This document shows, in pieces, positions 49,806 to 59,200 of a DNA stretch of 64,000 nt. Each line of letters starts with the position of its first letter. The first letter of the stretch is position 1. A model generated the notes under the pieces. That model was not told the origin of the DNA. It made no database searches and saw nothing but the letters and a program-made list of their open reading frames with translations. The position numbers and the translations under genes were made by a program. Source of the stretch: CAYZAW01 sp964476505 (GTDB lineage Bacteria; Bacillota; Clostridia; Christensenellales; CAG-138); the NCBI GenBank assembly GCA_964476505.1, contig CAYZAW010000001.1, forward strand, positions 88,002 through 152,001, in the 5' to 3' direction.

Positions 49806-51329
49806 TTACGCCATGGCCTCGGACAGCTTTTTCAACTCTTCCTTTAAGCGTTCAATGGTGCTTCGCCGGGTGCTGACGGCAAGCTTTTCCGCAGCGATGC
49901 GCCGCAGGTAATCGCAAAACGCAACTGCCATGCCGTGCTCTGTGATATCAAACGCGGCAAACGGGGCGGACTGCTTGATAAGCAGCGCCCGGCTGTCGCC
50001 CTTTACATATACGATCACGTTGTCGTTTAGCGGATCGTCGGTAAATATCGCCTTATAGTTAGGAAATACGTCTAAATGCCAAAGGATGCGATCTAGGTGC
50101 GCCCGGTATTCCTTGGGCGTGTAATACAGTGCGCCGTCCTTTATAATTTGCGTGCCGGGGATGGGCTCCGTACCGGCAAGCACGTTTTCCAGCTTGGGAA
50201 GATACATGATATCCGTAATGGAGTGATGCAGCAGCACCGTGGCTCTGGCCTGCCCGCGCCGCTCCAGAGAGTCGCACATGCGGCGGGTAAAGGGTGTTCC
50301 GCGTTGGCGGATTCTGCCGATGATCTCCGGGGGAAGGGTGTTCACGGATAGGCTGTCGATCTTGTATACGCCCACGTCCTCCATGGCGACGATCGCTTCC
50401 ATTTCGTCGAACAAGCGCGCCGAGTCCGCAGAAAACGTACTCATGGACGGGCGGCAATGCTTTAAAATGGCCTCGTAGTCCTTCACGCAGGTGGAAACGA
50501 TGCCGGGCTCCCGAGTGAGGAACGTGATGGGCGCTTCGTATTCGCCGCATACGGAGTTGGAATACAGCGCGATATGCCCCGGTACCACAAACAGCGTACG
50601 CCGGTGCAGCTCGTCCCGTGGCCACGGATAGTAAAACTGCTGCATCCCCCCGGCCATAAACGCCGGCAGCCAGCGCTCGATGGCGGAAAAGGCAAAGTCT
50701 AAGCTGCAAAAGGGCGGTTGGATGCGCTGAAAGGTCACGCCCCGCGCCGCCTGCTCGCTTAAACCCGCGTTCAGCCAGCGGGCAAACTCCGCGTCCTCCA
50801 CCAGCCAGTCGTAGGTTTCGTCCGTAAACAGCAAAACGGTGCAGGGGGTATTGAGGGAGTCCACATAAACCAGCAGATCCCGAAGCGCCTGCCGCTTTCC
50901 GTCGTTGTTGTAATAGGAGCTGATGCCGTTTGGCAGAGGCGGCTGTCCCTTTGTGGCTACGTCAACGGCAAAATCGTCTGCACGAAACAGCTCAAAGCTG
51001 CTAAGAAAACGCCCCGCCGGGCTTTTTTCCGGCTTGGTATCCGTTAGCCAGTCAAACAGCACATCCTTTAAAGCGGCTGTGCCGATGTAGGTGTTCAGCC
51101 TTGGGTCTGCGGTTAGCTCCCGCAGCGCGTTTAGGCGGTAATCGTCCTCGCAGCGTGCGGCAAAGTACTCCGCCATGCCGTGGATCACCTGCACATTGGA
51201 GGGCATTTTTCGCGCACCGGTTTTCAGGCGGCTGATATAAGGCCGACCTACCTCCAGTGCATCTGCAAGATCTGCGCTTTTGATGCCGGTAAGCCGCAGC
51301 AGCGCCGATAGTTTATCCGAAAAATTCAT
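49806..51329 (-). CDS. XRE-type regulator with a large C-terminal domain
   Basis: A 507-residue protein with an N-terminal helix-turn-helix (about 4-45; KLSALLRLTGIKSADLADAL, VGRPYISRLKTGARKMPSN). The remaining ~450 residues have no domain I recognise; they contain FFVVPGHIALYSNSV-like beta segments (RTLFVVPGHIALYSNSVCGEY), FSADSARLFDEMEA, and end in a basic coiled coil (RRSTIERLKEELKKLSEAMA). This layout recalls large one-component regulators that sense a ligand or interact with partners. It is divergent from the signalling cluster at 51.7 kb, and a palindrome in between may be its operator. Confidence 0.75.
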   Translation of the reverse strand: MNFSDKLSALLRLTGIKSADLADALEVGRPYISRLKTGARKMPSNVQVIHGMAEYFAARCEDDYRLNALRELTADPRLNTYIGTAALKDVLFDWLTDTKPEKSPAGRFLSSFELFRADDFAVDVATKGQPPLPNGISSYYNNDGKRQALRDLLVYVDSLNTPCTVLLFTDETYDWLVEDAEFARWLNAGLSEQAARGVTFQRIQPPFCSLDFAFSAIERWLPAFMAGGMQQFYYPWPRDELHRRTLFVVPGHIALYSNSVCGEYEAPITFLTREPGIVSTCVKDYEAILKHCRPSMSTFSADSARLFDEMEAIVAMEDVGVYKIDSLSVNTLPPEIIGRIRQRGTPFTRRMCDSLERRGQARATVLLHHSITDIMYLPKLENVLAGTEPIPGTQIIKDGALYYTPKEYRAHLDRILWHLDVFPNYKAIFTDDPLNDNVIVYVKGDSRALLIKQSAPFAAFDITEHGMAVAFCDYLRRIAAEKLAVSTRRSTIERLKEELKKLSEAMA

Positions 51330-51402
51330 GTACGTTACCCCCCTTTACTGCATTAGTATACCAGATAAATTGCCAATAATCAAAGAATATTTGGAAACAA
51401 TA

Positions 51403-51416
51403 TTGCCAAACGGCAA
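51403..51416. promoter_or_regulatory. Palindrome, candidate operator in the divergent gap
   Basis: TTGCC-AAAC-GGCAA (51403-51416); ATTGCCAA also occurs at 51369-51376. Located 74 bases before the XRE-type gene start, in an AT-rich gap. Confidence 0.4.
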
Positions 51417-51467
51417 CCCGCTTTCGACAAAAATGCATAAATAATGGCAAAAAACGAATAAACAGAA

Positions 51468-51496
51468 TTGCAGAGCGGGAAACAATCGGGTATTAT
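51468..51496 (+). promoter_or_regulatory. Candidate promoter of the signalling cluster
   Basis: TTGCAG (51468-51473), 17-base spacer, TATTAT (51491-51496). Confidence 0.55.
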
Positions 51497-51672
51497 ATAT
51501 ACAAAGCTTTACAATCAATGCCTATATTTTACAAACAAGCGTTTATAACACGTGTTTTTGTGTGATAAATGACTATACTGCTATTGTTGTATCACAAGAT
51601 ATGGCGATGCGGCAAAACCTGTGTAATAACCAGTACCGAAAACGGTATGCAGAGAGGGGCGGATGCCACGGT
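51497..51672 (+). other. AT-rich leader of the signalling cluster
   Basis: About 170 bases between the candidate promoter and the Hpt gene. It holds an inverted repeat TGTGATA (51561-51567) / TATCACA (51591-51597), a TACCG-AAAA-CGGTA hairpin (51632-51645), and an open frame of 35 codons (51569-51676, no ribosome site) whose TGA overlaps the Hpt ATG. I see no known riboswitch consensus in it. Confidence 0.4.
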
Positions 51673-52053
51673 ATGAACGCGAATCAACGGTATGCTCTGG
51701 CACTCCGAGAAACGGACGTACAGGGGGCGGTTCGGCGGCTTAGCGGTGATGAACAGCTGTATGAATCCTGCTTGGAACTGTTTTTAGAAGACCCAACCAT
51801 GGATCAGTTAAATACTGCCATTCTAAATAAATCATGGGACGATGCTTTTACCGCGGCGCACGCGCTAAAGGGGCTTGCCGGCAACATGGGGTTTTTGCCT
51901 CTCATGCACGCCACCGGGCAGTTGGTGATACTGATACGGGGTGGGCGAACAAAGGAAATCGACGAATGCATTGCGCAGGTCAACAGCAATTACCGCGACA
52001 TTACCGATGCGATTAGAGGCAACTTCATTTTAACAAAAGCGGGGGAAGGGTAA
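51673..52053 (+). CDS. Hpt (histidine phosphotransfer) domain protein
   Basis: Phosphorelay shuttle protein. ATG 51673 (MNANQRYALALRE) gives 126 residues; the frame is open to 51562 but the added part is not protein-like. GAGAGGGG lies upstream at a rather long distance. It has the Hpt motif AAHALKGLAGNMGFLPL with the phospho-accepting His, preceded by a helical N terminus (RLSGDEQLYESCLELFLEDP). It begins one base before the end of a possible leader frame and ends one base before the CheB-type gene, so it is the first gene of the phosphorelay cluster. Confidence 0.9.
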   Translation: MNANQRYALALRETDVQGAVRRLSGDEQLYESCLELFLEDPTMDQLNTAILNKSWDDAFTAAHALKGLAGNMGFLPLMHATGQLVILIRGGRTKEIDECIAQVNSNYRDITDAIRGNFILTKAGEG

Positions 52054-52054
52054 T

Positions 52055-53008
52055 ATGAAAACCGAGAATGCCAATTACGAACACAAATTTATCGTTGGGA
52101 TCGGTGCATCTGCAGGCGGCTTAGAGGCGCTGCAGAAGCTGTTGAGCGCGCTGCCGTCCAATACGGGCTTTCCCTACATCATCGTGCAGCATCTCTCGCC
52201 GGATTATAAAAGCCTGCTAGGTGAAATACTGGGCAAGTACACAGAAATGCCCGTGATACAGGCCGAGGAAAACATGGCGGTGGAGCCCAACAAGGTATAC
52301 ATCATCCAGCCGGGAAAAAACATGCGCATCCAGAAGGGCAAGCTCACGCTGGTGGATCAAGTGCCAAAAGAGCTGAACCTGCCTATTGATATTTTCTTCC
52401 GTTCTCTGGCGGAGGAGGCAGGTCCGCATGCCATTGCCATCATCCTTTCCGGCACCGGCTCGGACGGCACAAACGGCATCAAGGCCATCAAGGAAAGCGA
52501 GGGCATGGTGATCGTGCAGGACTTGGATACCTCCAAGTTCGACGGTATGCCCCGTTCCGCCATGCGCACCGGCCTTGTGGACGCGCAGATCTCCCCGGAG
52601 GAGATCGCCATGGAACTGCAGCATATCGCAGGCGCGCCCATTGCCAGCACCCACGGCAAAACCGCACAGGAAATTGACAGCGAGCTGATGAAAAAGGTTT
52701 ACATGATCTTAAAAAAGGTCAGCAACGTTAATTTCACGCACTATAAGCAAACCACCATTCTGCGCCGTATGGAGCGCCGGATGATGATTACCCATAAAGA
52801 CAAGCTTTCGGACTATGTAGACTTTTTGCAGGAGTCCCCGGAGGAGGTGCGTATCCTCTCCAAGGAAGTGCTGATCGGCGTGACCAGCTTCTTCCGCGAT
52901 CCGGACTTCTTCCAAGTATTAAAGGAAAAAAGCCATTACAGACATTTTGAGCCGCAGCACAACGGACGAGCCCATCCGCATTTGGGTGGCGGGCTGCTCC
53001 ACCGGTGA
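52055..53008 (+). CDS. CheB methylesterase + N-terminal part of CheR (frameshifted multidomain protein)
   Basis: First segment of a large CheB-CheR-PAS-histidine kinase protein. Residues 1-~190 form a CheB C-terminal-type methylesterase with no receiver domain: GIGASAGGLEAL (catalytic Ser19), IIVQHLSPDY (His46), LSGTGSDGTNGIKAI (Asp137). From ~210 a CheR N domain begins (YKQTTILRRMERRMMI, VTSFFRDPDFFQVLKEK). The frame then leaves the CheR domain: after an AAAAAA run at 52926-52931 the translation becomes non-homologous and stops at 53008. Dropping one A restores KEKAITDILSRSTTDEPIRI into the next frame. Confidence 0.9.
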   Translation: MKTENANYEHKFIVGIGASAGGLEALQKLLSALPSNTGFPYIIVQHLSPDYKSLLGEILGKYTEMPVIQAEENMAVEPNKVYIIQPGKNMRIQKGKLTLVDQVPKELNLPIDIFFRSLAEEAGPHAIAIILSGTGSDGTNGIKAIKESEGMVIVQDLDTSKFDGMPRSAMRTGLVDAQISPEEIAMELQHIAGAPIASTHGKTAQEIDSELMKKVYMILKKVSNVNFTHYKQTTILRRMERRMMITHKDKLSDYVDFLQESPEEVRILSKEVLIGVTSFFRDPDFFQVLKEKSHYRHFEPQHNGRAHPHLGGGLLHR

Positions 53009-55772
53009 AGAGGCGTATTCTATCGCCATCTTATTCAACGAAGTGATGGATACCATGAAGCTGCGGCGCAACGTAAAGATATTTGCCACCGACCTTGACG
53101 CGGAGGCCATCTCCACGGCGGGCAAGGGCGTTTACGGAGACAACATTGTAGACGTTGTATCGCCTGCCCGCTTAAGCCGATTCTTTACGCGCAAAAGCAA
53201 TACCTACATCATCAACCGCGATATCCGCAAGATGATCGTGTTCTCGCCCCACAACGTGTTCCAAGACCCGCCCTTTGGCAGGCTGGACATGATTTCCTGC
53301 CGCAACATGCTCATTTACTTCCAGCCGGTGCTGCAAAACGACCTGTTTGCCATATTCCATCAGGCCTTGAAGGACAACGGGTATCTGTTCCTCGGCAAGT
53401 CCGAGGCCATCGGCTCCTATACGGACGCCTTCCCCGTGGTGGACGCTGCGGCTAAGATATTCCGCCACAACGTTGACGCTAAGATCCCCGGCGCAAAGAA
53501 GGTGCCGTATTTACAGACCACCTATTTAGACGACGAGTACGCCATGGATGCGGACGCGGGCTACGGCTACATTCCCGTGGCAAAGGAAAAGCGGTTCGAT
53601 CCCGGCAATGTATCCATCGACAACGCCATATTGGAGCAGTTCATGCCCGCCTGCGTGATCATCAACGAGAAAAACGAGCTGGTGCATACCTACGGCGAAA
53701 CCTCCAATGTGGTGCACCTGCCGCAGGGCAAGTATTCCAACAACCTGTTCGATTTGATCACCGAGGCGCTGAAGATTCCCGTTTCCACCCTGCTAAAGGA
53801 GTCTCGGGAGAAAAAGCGCAAGGTGCAGTACCGCAACATCCACCTGACCGGCGAGCGGGAAAACGCGCTGATAGACCTAACGGTGGCGCCCGCCAGCAGC
53901 AAAAACAACGTTGAAGAAAACCTGTACGCCATCGTGTTTGCCGAAAACAGAACGGAAGACCCCGATGCGGATTCCGTGGTGTACGATATCGACCGCATTT
54001 CCTCCCAGCGCATTACCGATTTGGAGCAGGAGCTGGCGGAAAAGCAGATGCGGCTGGATCAAAGCGTGTCCGAGCAGGAAACGGTGAACGAGGAATTACA
54101 GGCTGCAAACGAAGAGCTGCTGACCGCCAACGAGGAGCTGCAAAGCTCCAACGAAGAGCTGCAGTCCGTCAATGAAGAGCTGTACACGGTCAACTCCGAG
54201 TACCAGCAAAAGCTGACGGAGCTTTCCGACCTGAACGATGATATCGCCAACTTCCTTTCCTCCACACTGACCGGTATCATCTTTGTGGACAACAAGCTCA
54301 ATATCCGCCGCTATACGGATTATGTGACCTCGGAATTCTCCGTGATGGATCACGATATCGGCCGTTCGCTGGCGTTTATTTCCTATCACTTCCCGGCGGT
54401 GGATATCACCGAGATCTGCACCAACGTGTTAAAGACACTCATTCCGGACGAGCGGGAGATCGCCACAAACAACAACAAGGTATTCTTCATGCGCGTGGCC
54501 CCCTACCGCTCCACGGAAAACAAAATACTGGGCTGCGTGATCACCCTCATGGATATCACCACGCAGAAGATGAGCCAAGCGACCCTGCAAAACACCGAAA
54601 AGCGCCTGTCCATGGCACAGCAGGCAAGCGATGCCAAGAGCGATTACCTCTCTCGCATCGCGCACGAGATCCGCACGCCCATGGGTTCGCTTTTGAACCT
54701 TGCCAAGGTGGCAAGGCAGCAGGCCAGCGGCAATACACATTTGCTGGACAGCCTGGATAAGATTTCCGACACCATCAACTACCTAACGGCCATCGTAACG
54801 GATATTTCCGAGGCCTCCATCAGCGAACGCCTTGCCAGCGATCAGGTGTCCGCGCCCTTTGCACTGCGCTCCGTGCTGGACAGCGTGTCCTCCATCATTG
54901 AGCCGCGCACGCATGAGGCAAAGGTCACCTACGAGGTTTCCATCCATGACGACTTTGACCCGAGTTATGTTGGCAATAAAACCAAAATACAGCAGATACT
55001 CATCAACTTCCTGAACAACTCCGTCAAGTATACAAAGCCGGGCGGGGCAATATCGCTTCGCGTGTTCGAGGAGCCGCATCCGGGAGATCAGGCAAGGGTC
55101 TGCTTCATCATTGCCGATACGGGCGTGGGCATTAAAAAGGAATATCTGCCCAAGCTGTTCAAGCCCTTCACCCGGGAAGACGTTAACGATGAGAACGCCA
55201 GCGTCAGCATGGGGCTTGGGCTTTCCATCGCCTACAACCAGATCATGTCATTAAACGGCGATGTATCCGTAGAAAGCGAGGAGGGCAAGGGCAGCACGTT
55301 TACCATCCACGTGATGATGGACAGATACAAGGAAGAAGAGGAATTCGAGGAGTACGCAACCGAGCCCCCGGAGGAATACGACCTTGCTGGCTGCCATGTG
55401 CTCATCGCGGAGGACAACGCCCTGAACAGAACCATACTGGGCGCGCTCTTAACCAACGAGAGCATGACCTATGTGGAGGCAACGAACGGCGAAGAGGTGG
55501 TAAAGGCCTTTATTGACGCACCAGAGAAAACCTTCGACTGCATCCTGATGGATATGAGGATGCCAAAGCTGGACGGCATCCGGGCTACCACGCAGATCAG
55601 AGACTCCGGCAAGTCCGACGCAAAAACCGTTCCCATCATTGGCGTATCCGCCAATGGCTTTGTGGATGATATTCGGCAGGCGCGTAAAGCCGGCATCGAC
55701 GAATACACCACCAAGCCCATTGATCGGGACAGCCTGCTTTCGGCTATGACAAGACTGATCAAACGTAAATAA
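52932..55772 (+). CDS. CheR-PAS-histidine kinase-receiver part of the frameshifted protein
   Basis: Continues the protein above in the +1 frame (first possible start codon TTG 52947, so as a separate gene it would lack a proper start). Order: CheR methyltransferase (IWVAGCSTGEEAYSIAIL, SAM site; MISCRNMLIYF; NGYLFLGKSEAI), a coiled coil with ANEELLTANEELQSSNEELQ, a PAS domain (~430-560), kinase core (RIAHEIRTPMGSLLNLAKV; ADTGVGIKKEYLPKLFKPF; GLGLSIAYNQIM) and C-terminal receiver (HVLIAEDNALNRTIL; CILMDMRMPKLDG; TTKPID). All key kinase and receiver residues are present. An Hpt gene follows 19 bases later. Confidence 0.9.
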   Translation, partial: AITDILSRSTTDEPIRIWVAGCSTGEEAYSIAILFNEVMDTMKLRRNVKIFATDLDAEAISTAGKGVYGDNIVDVVSPARLSRFFTRKSNTYIINRDIRKMIVFSPHNVFQDPPFGRLDMISCRNMLIYFQPVLQNDLFAIFHQALKDNGYLFLGKSEAIGSYTDAFPVVDAAAKIFRHNVDAKIPGAKKVPYLQTTYLDDEYAMDADAGYGYIPVAKEKRFDPGNVSIDNAILEQFMPACVIINEKNELVHTYGETSNVVHLPQGKYSNNLFDLITEALKIPVSTLLKESREKKRKVQYRNIHLTGERENALIDLTVAPASSKNNVEENLYAIVFAENRTEDPDADSVVYDIDRISSQRITDLEQELAEKQMRLDQSVSEQETVNEELQAANEELLTANEELQSSNEELQSVNEELYTVNSEYQQKLTELSDLNDDIANFLSSTLTGIIFVDNKLNIRRYTDYVTSEFSVMDHDIGRSLAFISYHFPAVDITEICTNVLKTLIPDEREIATNNNKVFFMRVAPYRSTENKILGCVITLMDITTQKMSQATLQNTEKRLSMAQQASDAKSDYLSRIAHEIRTPMGSLLNLAKVARQQASGNTHLLDSLDKISDTINYLTAIVTDISEASISERLASDQVSAPFALRSVLDSVSSIIEPRTHEAKVTYEVSIHDDFDPSYVGNKTKIQQILINFLNNSVKYTKPGGAISLRVFEEPHPGDQARVCFIIADTGVGIKKEYLPKLFKPFTREDVNDENASVSMGLGLSIAYNQIMSLNGDVSVESEEGKGSTFTIHVMMDRYKEEEEFEEYATEPPEEYDLAGCHVLIAEDNALNRTILGALLTNESMTYVEATNGEEVVKAFIDAPEKTFDCILMDMRMPKLDGIRATTQIRDSGKSDAKTVPIIGVSANGFVDDIRQARKAGIDEYTTKPIDRDSLLSAMTRLIKRK

Positions 55773-55791
55773 AGGAGGGGAAGCCGCATAT

Positions 55792-56154
55792 ATGGACAAA
55801 AACCGTTTACTGTCCGACTATGGGATCGACTATGATAAAGGGCTGAAAAACTGCATGGGCGACCCTTCGTTCTACAAAAAGATCCTGTCCATGTTTGTGC
55901 AGGATACCTGCTTTGCCCATGCGGGTACGGCGCATACCAATAAGGCATATAAAGAACTGTTTGGCTGTATGCATGAGCTAAAGGGCGTCAGCGGGAATGC
56001 CGCGCTGATGGGGCTTTATGAGGCAACGGTTCCGTTGGTGGAGCTGCTGCGTAACGGTACCGAGTTAGACGCGGAGGTGGATCGCATGTTTGCCCGGGTA
56101 GAGGAGGCGTATCAGCTTACCTGCCGGGGCATCGAACAGATCATGGCAGAATAA
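55792..56154 (+). CDS. Hpt domain protein, second of the cluster
   Basis: A 120-residue phosphotransfer protein with GCMHELKGVSGNAALMGLYE, which holds the candidate phospho-His in a canonical Hpt helix, followed by an amphipathic helix (PLVELLRNGTELDAEVDRMF). AAGGAGGGG precedes the ATG. It lies between the hybrid kinase and the giant c-di-GMP protein, so it could carry phosphate from the kinase's receiver to one of the two receiver domains of the latter. Direction of transfer is inferred. Confidence 0.92.
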   Translation: MDKNRLLSDYGIDYDKGLKNCMGDPSFYKKILSMFVQDTCFAHAGTAHTNKAYKELFGCMHELKGVSGNAALMGLYEATVPLVELLRNGTELDAEVDRMFARVEEAYQLTCRGIEQIMAE

Positions 56155-56208
56155 CGGTTGGCGTATTCCCGTGCACAGGCATGGGAGCACTTCGTCAGGA
56201 GGAACAGT

Positions 56209-59200
56209 ATGCCAAGAAAGATCCTGATCGCTGATGACAATCCCATCAATCGCCAGCTGCTGATCAACACCTTAGGTAAGGATTACGACGTTATAGAAGC
56301 AGAAAACGGCAAGGAAGCATTGCAGTTGATGCATAAGCATTACAAGATGCTTTCTGCCGTTTTACTGGATATCGTAATGCCCGAAATGGACGGGTACGAG
56401 GTGCTGCGTAACGTTCGCGACAGCGTGCTTCTTTCCCAGCTCCCTATACTAATTATCACAGGCTCGGAGGATGAATCCTCCAGAATCAAGGCGCTGTCGC
56501 TAGGGGCAAACGACTTTATTTTAAAGCCGTTCAATCCGGAGATCGTACAGCATTGCCTCAGAAACAACATTGCGCTGAGAGAAACAGCGTCTATATTGAA
56601 TGCCATTCAAAAGGACAAGCTGACCGGTCTGTTTCATCGGGAGGCTTTTTTTGAAAAGGTAAACAGCATGATCCGGGATAAAGAGCCCGGTCATTACATT
56701 CTGTCTTGCTTCGATATCGATCATTTCAAGCTCATCAACGATCAGTACGGTGCCGTGGAGGGCGACCGTATCCTGCGGGAGATCGGCATGGAGGTGCAGA
56801 ATTTCGTCAGCGCCGTAAAGGGCGTTGCCGGGCGTATTTCTGCGGATAATTTTGCCGCGCTGATTCCGGCGGATAAAAACGAAATCAGCGTTCTGCAAAA
56901 GCTGCAGGACAGCCGGTTTCAAGATGTGGAGCGGCAGTCCATCGTGTTTAGCGTAGGGCGGTATCTCATTACCGACCTGTCTCTTCCCGCAAGCGCGATC
57001 TATGACAGAGCCTATATCGCCAAGCAGTCCGTTAAGGGCCGGTACGACAAGCATCTGGCGTATTTTGACCAAGCCATGCTGGAAAAGCTCATTAGCGACC
57101 AGCAGATCATCGGGGAAATGGAAGCGGCGCTTCTACAAAACCGGTTCGAGGTTTGGTTCCAGCCGCAATACAATCACATCACCGGTGCGCTTATCGGCGC
57201 GGAGGCGCTGGTGCGCTGGCGGCATCCGCAAAAGGGCATCGTACCGCCGGACGCGTTTATTCCGCTGTTTGAGCAGAACGGCTTTATTTACGAGATGGAT
57301 AAATACATCTGGCGCGAAACCTGCCGCTATATGCAAAAATGGATGGCGGAAGGCTGCGCGCTGCTGCCTGTGTCGGTAAACGTATCCCGGTACGATATTT
57401 TCCGGGCGGATCTGATCGAGGTGCTAACGGGTCTTGTGGAGGAGTACGACATTCCCATTGACCTGCTGCGGCTGGAGATCACCGAATCCGCATTTGCGAA
57501 ATCCACAAAGGTTGTGGTGGAGATCGTAAAGCAGCTCATCAGCCTTGGCTTCATCATCGAGATAGACGATTTCGGCAGCGGGTATTCCTCATTAAACACG
57601 CTGAAAAACGTGCCCGCGCAGGTAGTCAAGCTGGACATGCGCTTCTTGGAGGATGACGACGACGTACAGCGGGGCGGCAACATATTGGAATCCGTTGTGC
57701 GCATGACCAAGTGGCTCGGTATGTCTGTCATTGCCGAGGGCGTTGAAACAAAGGCACAGGGAGATTTTTTGAAATCCATCGGTTGCAGCCATGTGCAGGG
57801 CTTCTTATATGCCCCACCCATGCCCGCGGAGGAATACGAAGCGCACTGCGCCAAGGCGCGCAGGGAGGATCGCCAGCTGCCGCTGGAAACGGTGGGCAAC
57901 CTCGATAACAATATGTTCTGGAACCCCAACAGCATGGATACGTTGATTTTCAACAGCTATGTGGGGGCGGCTTGTATTTTTGAATGCCATAACGGCAATA
58001 TCGAAATGCTGCGGGCAACGGACAGATATGTGCAGATGCTGGGCAGCAACGACCTGACCGTGGAAGACCTGCTGCGGCTGGATTTCATGGCGCATCTGGA
58101 CGCGAAATCTCAAAAAGAAGTGCTTGCGGCGGTGGAAAATTCCGCCCGCACAAAAAAGGACGTAACAGGTGAGCTGCTGTTTGTGGGGCTGCCCGGCTGT
58201 GCTGAAGAAACCTATCTGCGCTGCAACATGCGGGTGATCGCCTCTACAAAGGACAGGCAGTTACTGTATTGCATCAGCGAAAACATCACCGCACAGCGCA
58301 TTTCGGAGCGCAAGGAGCGGCAGATTGCAAAGCAGCTGCAGGAGCTGCTAGACAATCTGCCCGGCGCTGCCGCGCTCTTTGAATACGACAATGGAACGCT
58401 TTCCATCATTCATTTGAACAAGCGTTATTGGGAGATCATGAACCGTACGCCGGTGGCATACACCGGCACATCGGCGCTTGCCGCCATCCATCCGGACGAT
58501 CGTGAGGCGGTGCTAAACGAGCTGGCGGACGCTATAAAAAGCGAACGCAACGCCGCCTGCAACGCTCGGGTGCGCTACGGGGATAACGGATACAGCCAGT
58601 TCCATATCGTAGGGCGCATCATTTGCAACGCCAGCGGCAAATACGCCGTTTACGCCTCTTTTACCAATACCTTAGAGGAACCTATGTCCATGCAGGAGAT
58701 GCTGTCCGTAGCATTTGCGGCGGTGATGGATTCCTCCTCGGATATGGCCTTTGTAAAGGATAAAAACCTGCGGTATGTTTGCTGCAGCCGTGTGTTTGCG
58801 CAGTTGGTGGGTGTAAATGGCAATCGGGAGATCGTGGGCAAAACCGATTTTGACCTGTTTAGCAAGGCGTTTGCGGAGCAGTACGTTGCGGACGACCGTA
58901 AGCTGATGGAAAGCGGCAAATCCATCGTGGATATCATTGAGCCGATTCCCTCGGAGGACGGCAGGCCTCGGTATGCCAACACCTCCAAATACCTGCTGTA
59001 TGATTCTACCGGAAACGTAGCGGGGGTATACGGCGTAGGCCGGGATGTTACGCAGGCCAGAGAGGCGGAAGCCCGGCACGCATTTTTACTCAACAATATC
59101 CCCGGCGGCGTGGCGATCGGCGAGTGTATATGGAACGCCGAAAAGCACGTTGTAATTCTTACCTACTTCAGCGACGGCTTCTGCCGGTTGTTTGGGTTTA

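Noticed and set aside
51497..51672. c-di-GMP (GEMM) riboswitch in the leader of the signalling cluster
   Set aside because: GGCAAAACC is present but the other GEMM core blocks (GGGACGCAAAGCC, GGUAGGUAGCGGGGUUACCG) are not.
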